Assembly (NCBI GenBank): GCA_964526905.1
Contig: CAZGMN010000077.1
Location: forward strand, 1-12,923
Direction of reading: 5' to 3'
From: CAZGMN01 sp964526905
Lineage (GTDB): Bacteria; Acidobacteriota; Aminicenantia; Aminicenantales; Aminicenantaceae
Length of the DNA: 12,923 bases
Below the pieces are notes generated by a model that saw nothing but the letters and a program-made list of their open reading frames with translations, had not been told where the DNA came from and searched no databases. Positions 6,662-12,923 of this stretch are shown piece after piece. How positions within the stretch are numbered: the stretch's first letter is position 1; every line of letters begins with the position of its first letter. Both the position numbers and the translations under genes were made by a program.

Positions 6662-7507
6662 TCAAGTTGATATTGGGGCAAAGCTTGCGTGTTTCGACCT
6701 GCTCAGGTTTAACACTTTAATTTGATTGGGGAAGAAAACAACAATTTCTGGTTTGCCTTTGTATTCTTCCAGGAAACCGGTCACACAAAGCTCTTTGCCT
6801 TCGAAAGATTTAATTTCACGAAAAAGGGATAAGTTCTCTTGAGGGATGAGGGCAGAAAAATCTTCGTGCGAAGAATGAAGAAAGACAAATTTCCCTTTTG
6901 CCTCGACTCTGGAGCAAATGAATTGAATAGAAATCAAGCTGCCGATATGGCTTTTTGTTTCGCTGACTTGAATCGAAAGATAGCGCCCATTCTGCCAGAA
7001 CCCTCTCTCCTGCCCTCGAGCCTCTCTCTCTGCTGCGGCGAATTCACTCCTGTATCTGAAAGGAAAGTTCAAATAAACATAGGCAAAGCCTTCACTGAGA
7101 ATGAACTTGTTGAAAAGGCCTTGTTTCTCGGTCCAGACATAGGCAAGGAGCCTTCCGTATTTATCCTCGAGATCGCTCTCTTCGTAAGATAATTTAATTG
7201 TCTTGCCGTAAAGATAGTAAAAGGAAAAGCGTTTAGACATAAAGGCATAAAATCTTTTCTCTTCTCGCGGGTCATTTGTCTCAGGCGAATCGATGCCGAT
7301 AAGCCTGATTCTTTTCTCCCGGCCGTTATTAAACCTGACTTTGATCGTATCGCCGTCATAAACAGCCGTAACCAAGCCGCTCTCGGGAAAGGGAGCGCTT
7401 TTCTTTGGCTTGGGGAGCTGGAATCTTTCGGCGAAAAGGTGGGAGAAACAGAGAATGAAGAAAAAAACAATAATAAATTTTCTAAAACTCTTTTTTGGTC
7501 TTGTCAT
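6662..7507 (-). CDS. exported thermonuclease-family protein with C-terminal OB-like domain
   Basis: A 281-residue protein. A basic N-terminus and hydrophobic stretch (10-25, FIIVFFFILCFSHLFA) form a signal peptide or membrane anchor. Residues about 44-171 are a staphylococcal-nuclease (SNase) domain: VYDGDTIKV (49-57), RLIGIDSPE (68-76) and DKYGRLLAYVW (115-125). The three catalytic residues of the family correspond to R68, E76 and R119, so phosphodiester cleavage should be retained. Residues about 185-266 look like a second OB-fold, with FVFLHSSHEDFSALI and GKPEIVVFFPNQIKVL, a pattern seen in nucleic-acid-binding OB domains. Likely role: Ca-dependent degradation of DNA or RNA outside the cytoplasm, for nutrient scavenging. 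The ATG at 7507 directly abuts AAGGG with no spacer, which is poor for initiation, but no better start precedes the signal peptide. The upstream region is repeat-filled and shows no clear promoter. Confidence 0.85.
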   Translation of the reverse strand: MTRPKKSFRKFIIVFFFILCFSHLFAERFQLPKPKKSAPFPESGLVTAVYDGDTIKVRFNNGREKRIRLIGIDSPETNDPREEKRFYAFMSKRFSFYYLYGKTIKLSYEESDLEDKYGRLLAYVWTEKQGLFNKFILSEGFAYVYLNFPFRYRSEFAAAEREARGQERGFWQNGRYLSIQVSETKSHIGSLISIQFICSRVEAKGKFVFLHSSHEDFSALIPQENLSLFREIKSFEGKELCVTGFLEEYKGKPEIVVFFPNQIKVLNLSRSKHASFAPIST

Positions 7508-7532
7508 CCCTTAAAACAATATGAACGAAATA

Positions 7533-7681
7533 AATGAAATTTCATTGCGAATGAAAGAAGAGATTCCGCGCTTTGCTCAGAACAGGTTGCATAATCTCTT
7601 TTTTTAATGAGATTGCTTCGTTGCTTTGCTCCTCGCAATGACTCTATCGGGTTGCCGCGGCGCTTCGCCTCTTGCGATGAC
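7533..7681. repeat. cluster of dispersed-type palindromic repeat units
   Basis: This stretch between the transketolase and nuclease genes carries two related tandem units, 7609-7642 (GAGATTGCTTCG ... CTCGCAATGAC) and 7649-7681 (GGGTTGCCGCGG ... CTTGCGATGAC), identical at about 22 of 33 aligned positions and differing mainly by transitions. To the left lies an inverted relative: TCATTGCGA (7542-7550) is the exact complement of TCGCAATGA (7633-7641), and AAGAGATT (7558-7565) pairs with AATCTCTT (7593-7600). A perfect 14-bp palindrome AATGAAATTTCATT (7533-7546) closes the left end. Units ending in CTCGCAATGAC resemble short dispersed repeats found between genes in many bacterial genomes. The 81-codon minus reading frame through this block is a by-product and is not called as a gene. 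Confidence 0.65.
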
Positions 7682-7702
7682 ACTCTTATTATTAAGTCGG
7701 TA

Positions 7703-9532
7703 TTAATGACTGATAAGTTTTTGAACAGCCTCTTTGATGTGTCTGGCATTTATTCCGTATTTTCCCAGCAGCTCGTCAGGTTTGCCTGAACGCGGCAATT
7801 CTTTTACGGCCAGATGAATGAGCTCTGCCTTTCCCCCCAGAGCCTGAGCCACAGCATCTCCCAGGCCGCCGCTCTGAAAATGGTCTTCAATAACAACGAC
7901 TTTTTTCCCTGCTTCTTCAACTTCTTTGCCGAGCGTCTCTTTATCAACCGGCTGAACTGAATAACAATCTATAACGCGGATGAAAATTCCTTGCTTCTTG
8001 AGCTCATCATGAGCTTTTAGAGCCTCGTGGACTGTGATTCCAGCAGTAACGACCGCAGCTTTATCTTCATTGCTTTTGCGAATGACTTTCAAGCCGCCTA
8101 TCGGAAATTTCTCATCCTCATTGTAAATGAGAGGCGTTGCCGGCCGTGTAGTCCTTATATAGCCGAGCCCCTTATGCCTGGCCAAGGATTCAAGACAGGC
8201 TTCAGTGGAATAAGCATCGCAGGGATAAAGCACAGCGCAGCCGGGAATTGGCCTGAACATGCCCAAGTCCTCGAGCCCCATCTGCGACGGGCCATCTTCA
8301 CCAATACTCACTCCTGAATGGGAGCCGCAGAATTTGATGTTGGAGAAAGAATAGCCGGCCATCCTGATCTGGTCATGGGCTCTGCTCAGGAAAGCTGAAA
8401 AAGTGGCGATAAAAGGGATGTAGCCTTTGGCCGAAAGGCCGATGCCCATTCCAACCATATTCTGCTCAGCGATATAAAGCTGAAATGCTCTTTGAGGAAG
8501 AGCCTCAAAAAAGTCTCCGGCGTAGGTTGAATTCTTCACATCTCCGTCCAGGGCGACGACAGCCTCGTTAATTTTTGCCAGGTTTAAGAGAGCGTAGCCG
8601 TAAGCGCGGCGCGTGGCTGTTTTGTCTTTATAATGTGTTCTTTTGAAATTATATTTTTTTATAAGCTTGCGGCTTTTTATCCTTCTTGGCTTCTTAACAT
8701 ATTTTTTTGCCTCGACAGCAGGCATGGGGCCGAGCTCTTTAAGGGCTTTCTCCAGCTCTTCTTTCTTAAGAGGCTTGCCATGCCAGCCGTTCTTGTCTTC
8801 AACAAAAGAGACACCTTTTCCTTTGATTGTTCTCGCCAGGATGGCAGTAGGGCTTTTGTTAATACGGGCTTTTTTGAATGCGCGCAAAATCTCATCGATT
8901 TTGTGGCCGTTAACTGGAATGACATCCCAGCCAAAGGCTCTGAATTTCTTCTCATAGGCTTTGAGGTCATGGCCGTGCATCGTCTCCTCTGACTGGCCCA
9001 GCCTGTTGACATCGACCACTGCGCAGAGATTATCGAGCTTGAGGATGCGGGCTGCGTTGCATGCTTCCCAGACAGCGCCTTCAGCACACTCGCCATCTCC
9101 CATTATGACAAAGACTCTTGCCGGCGACTTTCCTAATTTCATGGCCAAGGCCATTCCCACGCCGACCGAAAGCCCCTGTCCGAGAGAGCCGGTGGCAGCC
9201 TTGACCCATTTCATCCTTGGAGTCGGATGGCCTTCGAGCACGCTCGTTATCTCTCTCAAAGTCATCAGGCTTCTCTCTGGAATGATTCCGGCTTCAGCAT
9301 GGGCTGCCCAGAGAATCGGAGACGCATGGCCTTTGGAAAGGACGAGCTCGTCGTTTGCCCAATCCTGCGGGTCTTGAGGGTTGTACCTCATCTCGTCGAA
9401 AAACAGGCAGGCCATCAAGTCGGCCATGGATAAGCAGGTGGTGGGATGGCCAGAGCCCGCCTTTGTGGTCATCTCCAAAGAATGAATGCGAAGCCTTTTA
9501 GCTATCTTTTCTAAAATTTCTCTCTTTTCCAT
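7703..9532 (-). CDS. tkt: transketolase, short mammalian-type, single chain
   Basis: A 609-residue full-length transketolase containing both halves that many archaea encode separately. N-terminal thiamine-diphosphate domain: AGSGHP (25-30), LSKGHA (65-70) and the metal/cofactor motif GDGECAEG (145-152) ending at N176 in VVDVN. Pyrimidine-binding domain: AEQNMVG with the catalytic Glu E356. C-terminal domain: KELPRSGKPDELL (577-589). The enzyme moves two-carbon ketol units between sugar phosphates in the non-oxidative pentose phosphate pathway, in the cytoplasm. The loop GEDGPSQMGLEDLGMFR (411-427) matches the animal enzyme, with Gln417 where E. coli and yeast enzymes carry a His. The start at 9532 is backed by GGAGGG (9542-9547), 9 nt upstream. 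It has its own promoter near 9655-9683; no transaldolase or other pathway gene is adjacent. Confidence 0.95.
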   Translation of the reverse strand: MEKREILEKIAKRLRIHSLEMTTKAGSGHPTTCLSMADLMACLFFDEMRYNPQDPQDWANDELVLSKGHASPILWAAHAEAGIIPERSLMTLREITSVLEGHPTPRMKWVKAATGSLGQGLSVGVGMALAMKLGKSPARVFVIMGDGECAEGAVWEACNAARILKLDNLCAVVDVNRLGQSEETMHGHDLKAYEKKFRAFGWDVIPVNGHKIDEILRAFKKARINKSPTAILARTIKGKGVSFVEDKNGWHGKPLKKEELEKALKELGPMPAVEAKKYVKKPRRIKSRKLIKKYNFKRTHYKDKTATRRAYGYALLNLAKINEAVVALDGDVKNSTYAGDFFEALPQRAFQLYIAEQNMVGMGIGLSAKGYIPFIATFSAFLSRAHDQIRMAGYSFSNIKFCGSHSGVSIGEDGPSQMGLEDLGMFRPIPGCAVLYPCDAYSTEACLESLARHKGLGYIRTTRPATPLIYNEDEKFPIGGLKVIRKSNEDKAAVVTAGITVHEALKAHDELKKQGIFIRVIDCYSVQPVDKETLGKEVEEAGKKVVVIEDHFQSGGLGDAVAQALGGKAELIHLAVKELPRSGKPDELLGKYGINARHIKEAVQKLISH

Positions 9533-9541
9533 AAAGACATG

Positions 9542-9547
9542 CCCTCC
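9542..9547 (-). promoter_or_regulatory. ribosome binding site of transketolase
   Basis: GGAGGG on the minus strand, 9 nt before the ATG at 9530-9532. It fixes this start against the out-of-frame ATG at 9538-9540, which lies only 1 nt from the site. Confidence 0.7.
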
Positions 9548-9654
9548 TTTTTATTTTTTGCTGAAAATAGCTTCTTCAATTCCTTGGCAGGACAGCAAGA
9601 TTCTTTCCTTCGGTTTTTTAAAGACTCTTCTCAGTTTCTCCCTAAAGATGGATT

Positions 9655-9683
9655 ATTATATTATCTTCAAAAAAGCTAAACAA
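9655..9683 (-). promoter_or_regulatory. promoter of transketolase, consensus -10
   Basis: On the minus strand a perfect TATAAT (9655-9660) is preceded after 17 bp by TTGTTT (9678-9683, 3 of 6). It begins directly after the stop of the DUF5916 gene (9691-9693). Transcription near 9648 gives a leader of about 115 nt before the ATG at 9532. That leader is purine-rich on the mRNA and I recognise no known riboswitch in it. Confidence 0.5.
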
Positions 9684-9690
9684 CAAAATA

Positions 9691-11724
9691 TTAGAACATG
9701 TAGGCGATTTTCAAAAATAATGTGTTTCCCTGCGTTCCTCGCTCGCCAAACCTGGCTGTCCCCTTCTGATAGGCAAGCTGGATGGAGCCAAACGGAGGCT
9801 GGAAGCGGTAGACAAAAAGCAGCTGAATATTCTTCTTATCGATGACTGAATTTATCTGGTAAAAAACCTTGATGAAGAGGTCGTTGCTGAAATAGTTCGT
9901 TGCCCGGATGACGTGAATCCAGGTGCTCTCGCCCTCGGGGTCAGGCTCATAAATCAACCTTGTCAAGGAATATTGTAAGGAAAAATCTTTAGCGATTTTG
10001 TAGTTTAAGTTGTCTCCGATAAGCTTGAAGTCCAGGTCAAAATTCCGGCCAAAGCTGTAAGAAATTGTGGCTGACTCCCACTCCCTGGTGTTGTAGCCCA
10101 GCTCAAGCTCGGTCTGATAATTGCGGAATTCTTTTTCATAGAGCTTGTATTCTTGGGTGTGGTCAACACTCAAGGAGAATTTATTCTTCATGTCGAAGGA
10201 TAATCCCTCGTCTATCTCCCAGCTCCGTAAAGTGCCGTCCATTCCCCAGTAAATATTATAGTTTGAACCGTACTCAACCCGCTCCAAACCCCATTTTTTT
10301 AGCCAGAAAGTTTTTTCTATGGCTGAATCAAGCTCTCTGCGGTTGTCGTCACGGATAAAACCCACAGCGTTGGCGTTGTCTCCAAAATAATTTCCCAGAT
10401 GGGTGTAACGGAGGTGGATATGGAATGTGGCTGAATCGTAGCTCGGACGGAGGAAGAAAGCAAGGTTGTCTTTATTATAGTCTCCGTAGCTAATGGCCAA
10501 CTGTCCGGTAAAATTGAATGTGTCGCTGAAATGAAGGGTGGTATCAATGCCAGCCGTCCCTTTATTTTTCCCTTCGATCATTTTATTTGCAGCTAAAAAG
10601 CCGACCATCGAGGACTTCATGACATCACGCTTAAGACGAAAGACGGCAAAGTTGGCTGATTCTTCTCCAGTTGATTCATCCTTCTTTGTTTGAGCGCTCA
10701 ATATGGAAAACTCGTTCCCGCCCGACTTTCCGTAGAGCTTGACTCCGCCGTAGATGTCTGAAATTCTTCTGGAATAAAAGAGGCTGATCCTTTGCTTATA
10801 AATTTCTGACCCTTCCAGGAAGAAATTTCTTTTTTCAGCCAGATTGAGTTCAAATCGCGTGAGGTTGATTCTTTCCTGGTCTGCCTCGACCGTGGCAAAA
10901 TCAGGATTAACGGTCAGATTGCCAGAAATTGTCTGGCTGAAAGCATAGCGGGCATCAAGCCCTGTCTCCAGCTCTGTCTTCTGCCCTTCTTCTGCTTTGG
11001 AGATGATATGAGGAATAACCTGGGATTTTTTCTCAGACTTTGGAAGGTCAAGGCCCTTCAATTCGCCGAATTGAGAAACCTTGAACTCTGATTCGAGCGG
11101 TCCGGCCCAGAAGCTCGTCTCAAAAATTCGAGGCACATTCCTTCCTAAATTCAGGCCCCAGGTTCTGCCATCGCCGGGCTCATACTTTAACGAGCTCAAT
11201 TCAACGGCAATCTCAGCACTCCAGCCAAATTCTGTTTTCTGACCGGCAGACTTCCAAATTCCATCCCAGGTGCTGTCCTTTGTGCGGCCGTTTTCAGTTA
11301 CCCGGCCGTCAAGCTGAGTCCCGAGGAGATTTGTAGCAAAATAATAGCAGCTTCTACGGTCATGAAAGGTATCGAGCAGGACATAGATCGAGTCATCCTC
11401 ATTGATAAAAGAGTCCCTTTTGGTTACGTTCGCCACTATTTTCTCCGGCTGAGTGTCGTAACAGAGAAAGCCAAAATAGATGAATTTATCATCGTAGAGA
11501 ATCTTGGCTATTGTCCTCTGAGGTGACGGCTTTCCTCTTTCCGGCCTGAATTGAATAAAATCGGCAGCTTGAGAGGCTTTCTGCCATGCAGGCTCGCTCA
11601 ATTGACCATCGACCTTAATCAGCTCCTCTATTTTCAGAGCAGTTGTCCCCATAGTTTCCTGATTGGCAAAGCCGACAAGGGATGACATCAAAAAAAATAT
11701 CAAAGCGAGCAGAATTTTCTTCAT
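9691..11724 (-). CDS. DUF5916 outer-membrane protein with N-terminal CBM9-like domain
   Basis: I place the start at 11724, not at the in-frame ATG at 11754, because AAAGG (11730-11734) lies 5 nt before it and the protein then opens directly with a signal peptide, MKKILLALIFFLMSSLVGFA. The result is 677 residues. Residues about 30-215 resemble a carbohydrate-binding family 9-like beta sandwich (KVDGQLSEPAW at 37-47; NEDDSIYVLLDTF at 108-120). Residues about 230-677 match the DUF5916 family, with the characteristic NPDFATVEADQERINLTR (273-290) and EKRNFFLEG (297-305), then alternating aromatic strands and a final ...LKIAYMF, a beta-signal-like ending. Inference: an outer-membrane barrel with a periplasmic or surface sugar-binding domain. 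The transport or binding substrate is unknown and no TonB partner is adjacent. A palindrome at 11750-11770 lies just upstream. Confidence 0.87.
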   Translation of the reverse strand: MKKILLALIFFLMSSLVGFANQETMGTTALKIEELIKVDGQLSEPAWQKASQAADFIQFRPERGKPSPQRTIAKILYDDKFIYFGFLCYDTQPEKIVANVTKRDSFINEDDSIYVLLDTFHDRRSCYYFATNLLGTQLDGRVTENGRTKDSTWDGIWKSAGQKTEFGWSAEIAVELSSLKYEPGDGRTWGLNLGRNVPRIFETSFWAGPLESEFKVSQFGELKGLDLPKSEKKSQVIPHIISKAEEGQKTELETGLDARYAFSQTISGNLTVNPDFATVEADQERINLTRFELNLAEKRNFFLEGSEIYKQRISLFYSRRISDIYGGVKLYGKSGGNEFSILSAQTKKDESTGEESANFAVFRLKRDVMKSSMVGFLAANKMIEGKNKGTAGIDTTLHFSDTFNFTGQLAISYGDYNKDNLAFFLRPSYDSATFHIHLRYTHLGNYFGDNANAVGFIRDDNRRELDSAIEKTFWLKKWGLERVEYGSNYNIYWGMDGTLRSWEIDEGLSFDMKNKFSLSVDHTQEYKLYEKEFRNYQTELELGYNTREWESATISYSFGRNFDLDFKLIGDNLNYKIAKDFSLQYSLTRLIYEPDPEGESTWIHVIRATNYFSNDLFIKVFYQINSVIDKKNIQLLFVYRFQPPFGSIQLAYQKGTARFGERGTQGNTLFLKIAYMF

Positions 11725-11744
11725 TTCAACCTTTGGAATGACAC

Positions 11745-11773
11745 TAATTACCATAAGCGCTTCTTATGGTCAA
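11745..11773 (-). promoter_or_regulatory. weak candidate promoter of the DUF5916 gene
   Basis: On the minus strand TTGACC (11768-11773, 5 of 6) and TAATTA (11745-11750) are 17 bp apart, with TG at the extended -10 position. The -10 is poor (2 of 6), so the call is tentative. Transcription near 11738 would give a leader of about 13 nt that just accommodates the AAAGG ribosome site. Confidence 0.25.
11750..11770. promoter_or_regulatory. 21-bp perfect inverted repeat upstream of the DUF5916 gene
   Basis: ACCATAAG and CTTATGGT form perfect 8-bp arms around CGCTT, ending 26 nt before the DUF5916 start. If the candidate promoter at 11745-11773 is real, the repeat fills its spacer and touches both boxes, as an operator would. 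An RNA hairpin in the leader is the alternative. Confidence 0.45.
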
Positions 11774-11871
11774 TATTTTGCTGACCATGGAGAGTATCTT
11801 AAATTCCGCGATAGTCAATGATTAACAGTGGAGCGGCGCGTCGTGTTTTTCACAAAGCCCGCTGGGGTTTT

Positions 11872-11914
11872 AAGGGACACAATGTTTAATTTTAATTAAG
11901 TATTGTGTCCCCTT
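11872..11914. repeat. REP-like palindrome overlapping the TPR gene stop
   Basis: GGGACACAAT (11874-11883) pairs with ATTGTGTCCC (11902-11911), and the pairing continues inward through TTTAATT/AATTAAG to a 2-nt loop: 18 positions with 16 Watson-Crick pairs, and the other two G-T pairs on the plus strand. The outer end AAGGG/CCCCTT overlaps the stop codon of the TPR gene. The GTGTCCCC-type palindrome resembles the REP elements mobilised by RAYT (IS200-like) transposases; no such transposase is in the window. It lacks a U-tract, so a terminator role is uncertain. The rest of 11771-11871 holds nothing I recognise. Confidence 0.55.
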
Positions 11915-12923
11915 ATTTCCGCTTCAGCTGCCTTTTTGCGCCTGAATGATTGATATTCAGCTCCAGTGCTTTTTTGAATTCGGCTCTGGCTTCTTCCTTG
12001 TTGCCTTTTCCAAGGCATCCCAAGCCGACAAGATAATGGGCTTCAGCGTTTCGAACAAGAGCTGACTGCTTTTCTCCAAATTTTGCAAAAAAATCCATGG
12101 AAGGCGCAGTCTCAAGCCTTTGCTTCCCTGTTTGAATTAATCCCTCAAACATCTGCTCGGCTTCTTTATTCTTAGCGAGCTTGCGCAGGGCTAAGCCTTG
12201 ATAATAGCCAATCTCTGACCAGCCTTGCTTCTGCTCCACTGATTTTTTATAAAACTCTGCTGCCCTTTTTTTATCGCCCAAGGCCTCATGGGCTGTGCCG
12301 ATAAAATAATAGATTTGAGAATCTCTTCCTCCTCTATACGGTCTTGCCACCTCCAGATTCTCCGGATATTCGAGCGCGGCCTGATAATCATTGAGGGCTT
12401 CTTTGTATCTGCGGGCTGCAAAATATTCCTCGCCGCGCCAGAGATGAGCATCAACGTAGAGATTATGAATTCCTCCTCCCCCTTCCCAGACATGAAAATG
12501 GCGCTTGGAGAGCAGGTCAATGGCTTTCTCATATTTTCCAAGCTGGACAAGAAGCAGAATCTCACGAGAAAGGGAATCGTCGCGCTGGAGAACAACTTCA
12601 TGGTTTTTTTCAAGAAGCTCCAGCCTCTTCTCAGGGGCAATTCCCCCTGCCTCGTAAAGGAGGTCAAGCTCGTAGTAGAGCCTTGGGTCTTGGCTGTTGC
12701 AGGCAACGGCTTTCTCTAAGCTGGCAATGGCTTTCGTCACGTCGTTTAATATGCGGGCGTAGGCAAGCCCAAGATTTCTATGAACAATCGAGAAAGATTG
12801 ATCGAGCTGCTTTGATTTCTCCCATTCTTTTATTGCTTCTTCTGGCTGGAGGTCGTAGAGAAAATTCCCGAGATAATAGGGAGCACGGGCGTCAGAAGGA
12901 TTGAGCTTCTGAGCTGCGCGCAG
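11913..12923 (-). CDS. TPR-repeat protein (DUF5107-type C-terminal region), N-terminus outside the window
   Basis: The frame is open from the right edge to the stop at 11913-11915, giving 336 visible residues. A GTG at 12738-12740 could be read as a start, but the 61 residues before it are clearly repeat sequence (LGNFLYDLQPEEAIKEWEKS), so the gene is cut by the edge. Tetratricopeptide helices with the A/G/Y-A-P spacing recur, for example LGLAYARILNDVTKAIASLEKAV (51-73), YEKAIDLL (131-138), YKEALNDYQAALEYP (173-187), IGTAHEALGDKKRAAEFYKKSV (208-229) and EEARAEFKKALELN (310-323). The stretch RHFHVWEGGGGIHNLYVDAH (141-160) is what I associate with proteins that carry an upstream DUF5107 domain, which would lie outside the window. 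Likely a protein-protein scaffold; partners are unknown. Confidence 0.8.
   Translation of the reverse strand: MRAAQKLNPSDARAPYYLGNFLYDLQPEEAIKEWEKSKQLDQSFSIVHRNLGLAYARILNDVTKAIASLEKAVACNSQDPRLYYELDLLYEAGGIAPEKRLELLEKNHEVVLQRDDSLSREILLLVQLGKYEKAIDLLSKRHFHVWEGGGGIHNLYVDAHLWRGEEYFAARRYKEALNDYQAALEYPENLEVARPYRGGRDSQIYYFIGTAHEALGDKKRAAEFYKKSVEQKQGWSEIGYYQGLALRKLAKNKEAEQMFEGLIQTGKQRLETAPSMDFFAKFGEKQSALVRNAEAHYLVGLGCLGKGNKEEARAEFKKALELNINHSGAKRQLKRK

Noticed and set aside
6212..7507. PIN toxin and SNase nuclease as parts of one defence system
   Set aside because: They are convergent, the nuclease has a signal peptide for export, and no sensor, helicase or other defence gene accompanies them.
7504..7749. 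81-codon minus-strand frame whose stop overlaps the nuclease start
   Set aside because: It is made almost entirely of the repeat block and the out-of-frame end of transketolase; no domain, and the apparent ATGA coupling is a by-product.
11872..11914. Palindrome as a standard rho-independent terminator for the TPR gene
   Set aside because: The stem is AU-rich toward the loop, overlaps the stop codon and is not followed by a U-tract on the minus strand.
12738..12740. GTG as start of the TPR gene
   Set aside because: The frame is open to the window edge and the 61 upstream codons encode convincing TPR helices, so the gene simply continues outside.
1..12923. CRISPR array, tRNA, rRNA, transposase or phage genes
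   Set aside because: No regularly spaced repeats, cloverleaf or rRNA-like sequence, or recombinase or transposase motifs were seen on either strand.

Overview
The window looks like bacterial chromosome, probably from an environmental or metagenomic lineage. The family mix (a DUF5916-type outer-membrane protein, a very large secreted BNR/Asp-box protein, a DUF5107-type TPR protein, a short mammalian-type transketolase) is what I would expect from Acidobacteriota, in particular Candidatus Aminicenantes. This is an inference from family content and general protein style; no rRNA or other phylogenetic marker is present. The DUF5916 protein has a signal peptide, a beta-rich C-terminal half and a terminal Phe, which points to a Gram-negative (diderm) cell.

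Layout: seven of nine genes are on the minus strand. Reading that strand from the right edge: a TPR protein whose N-terminus lies outside the window (11913-12923); a short intergenic stretch with a palindromic repeat and a possible operator; a DUF5916 outer-membrane protein (9691-11724); transketolase (7703-9532) with its own promoter and a leader of about 115 nt; a small repeat cluster (7533-7681); and an exported thermonuclease-type protein with a second OB-like domain (6662-7507). A plus-strand toxin-antitoxin pair then interrupts the series (ribbon-helix-helix antitoxin 5994-6215, PIN toxin 6212-6625), converging on the nuclease gene. The minus series resumes with a GlcD-like FAD oxidoreductase (4252-5670), a secreted BNR-repeat protein (1008-4184), and an NAD-dependent epimerase-type SDR that runs off the left edge (1-998).

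How the genes relate: the BNR and SDR genes are separated by only 9 nt and are probably co-transcribed. The glcD-like gene may feed the same transcript, although a candidate promoter lies between it and the BNR gene. Transketolase (pentose phosphate interconversion) and the GlcD-like enzyme (2-hydroxyacid oxidation) are metabolic; the BNR, DUF5916 and nuclease proteins are predicted to be exported. I see no single pathway uniting the window.

The most informative non-coding structure is between 5671 and 6000. A strong minus promoter for the glcD-like gene overlaps back to back with a plus promoter, and about 100 bp further on the toxin-antitoxin promoter (consensus -35, 17-bp spacer) has a near-perfect 19-bp inverted repeat over its -10 box and start codon. 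This suggests an autoregulated, leaderless antitoxin mRNA. I found no CRISPR array, tRNA, rRNA, transposase gene or convincingly new multi-gene system. The best leads are regulatory palindromes and dispersed repeats rather than a new enzyme system.
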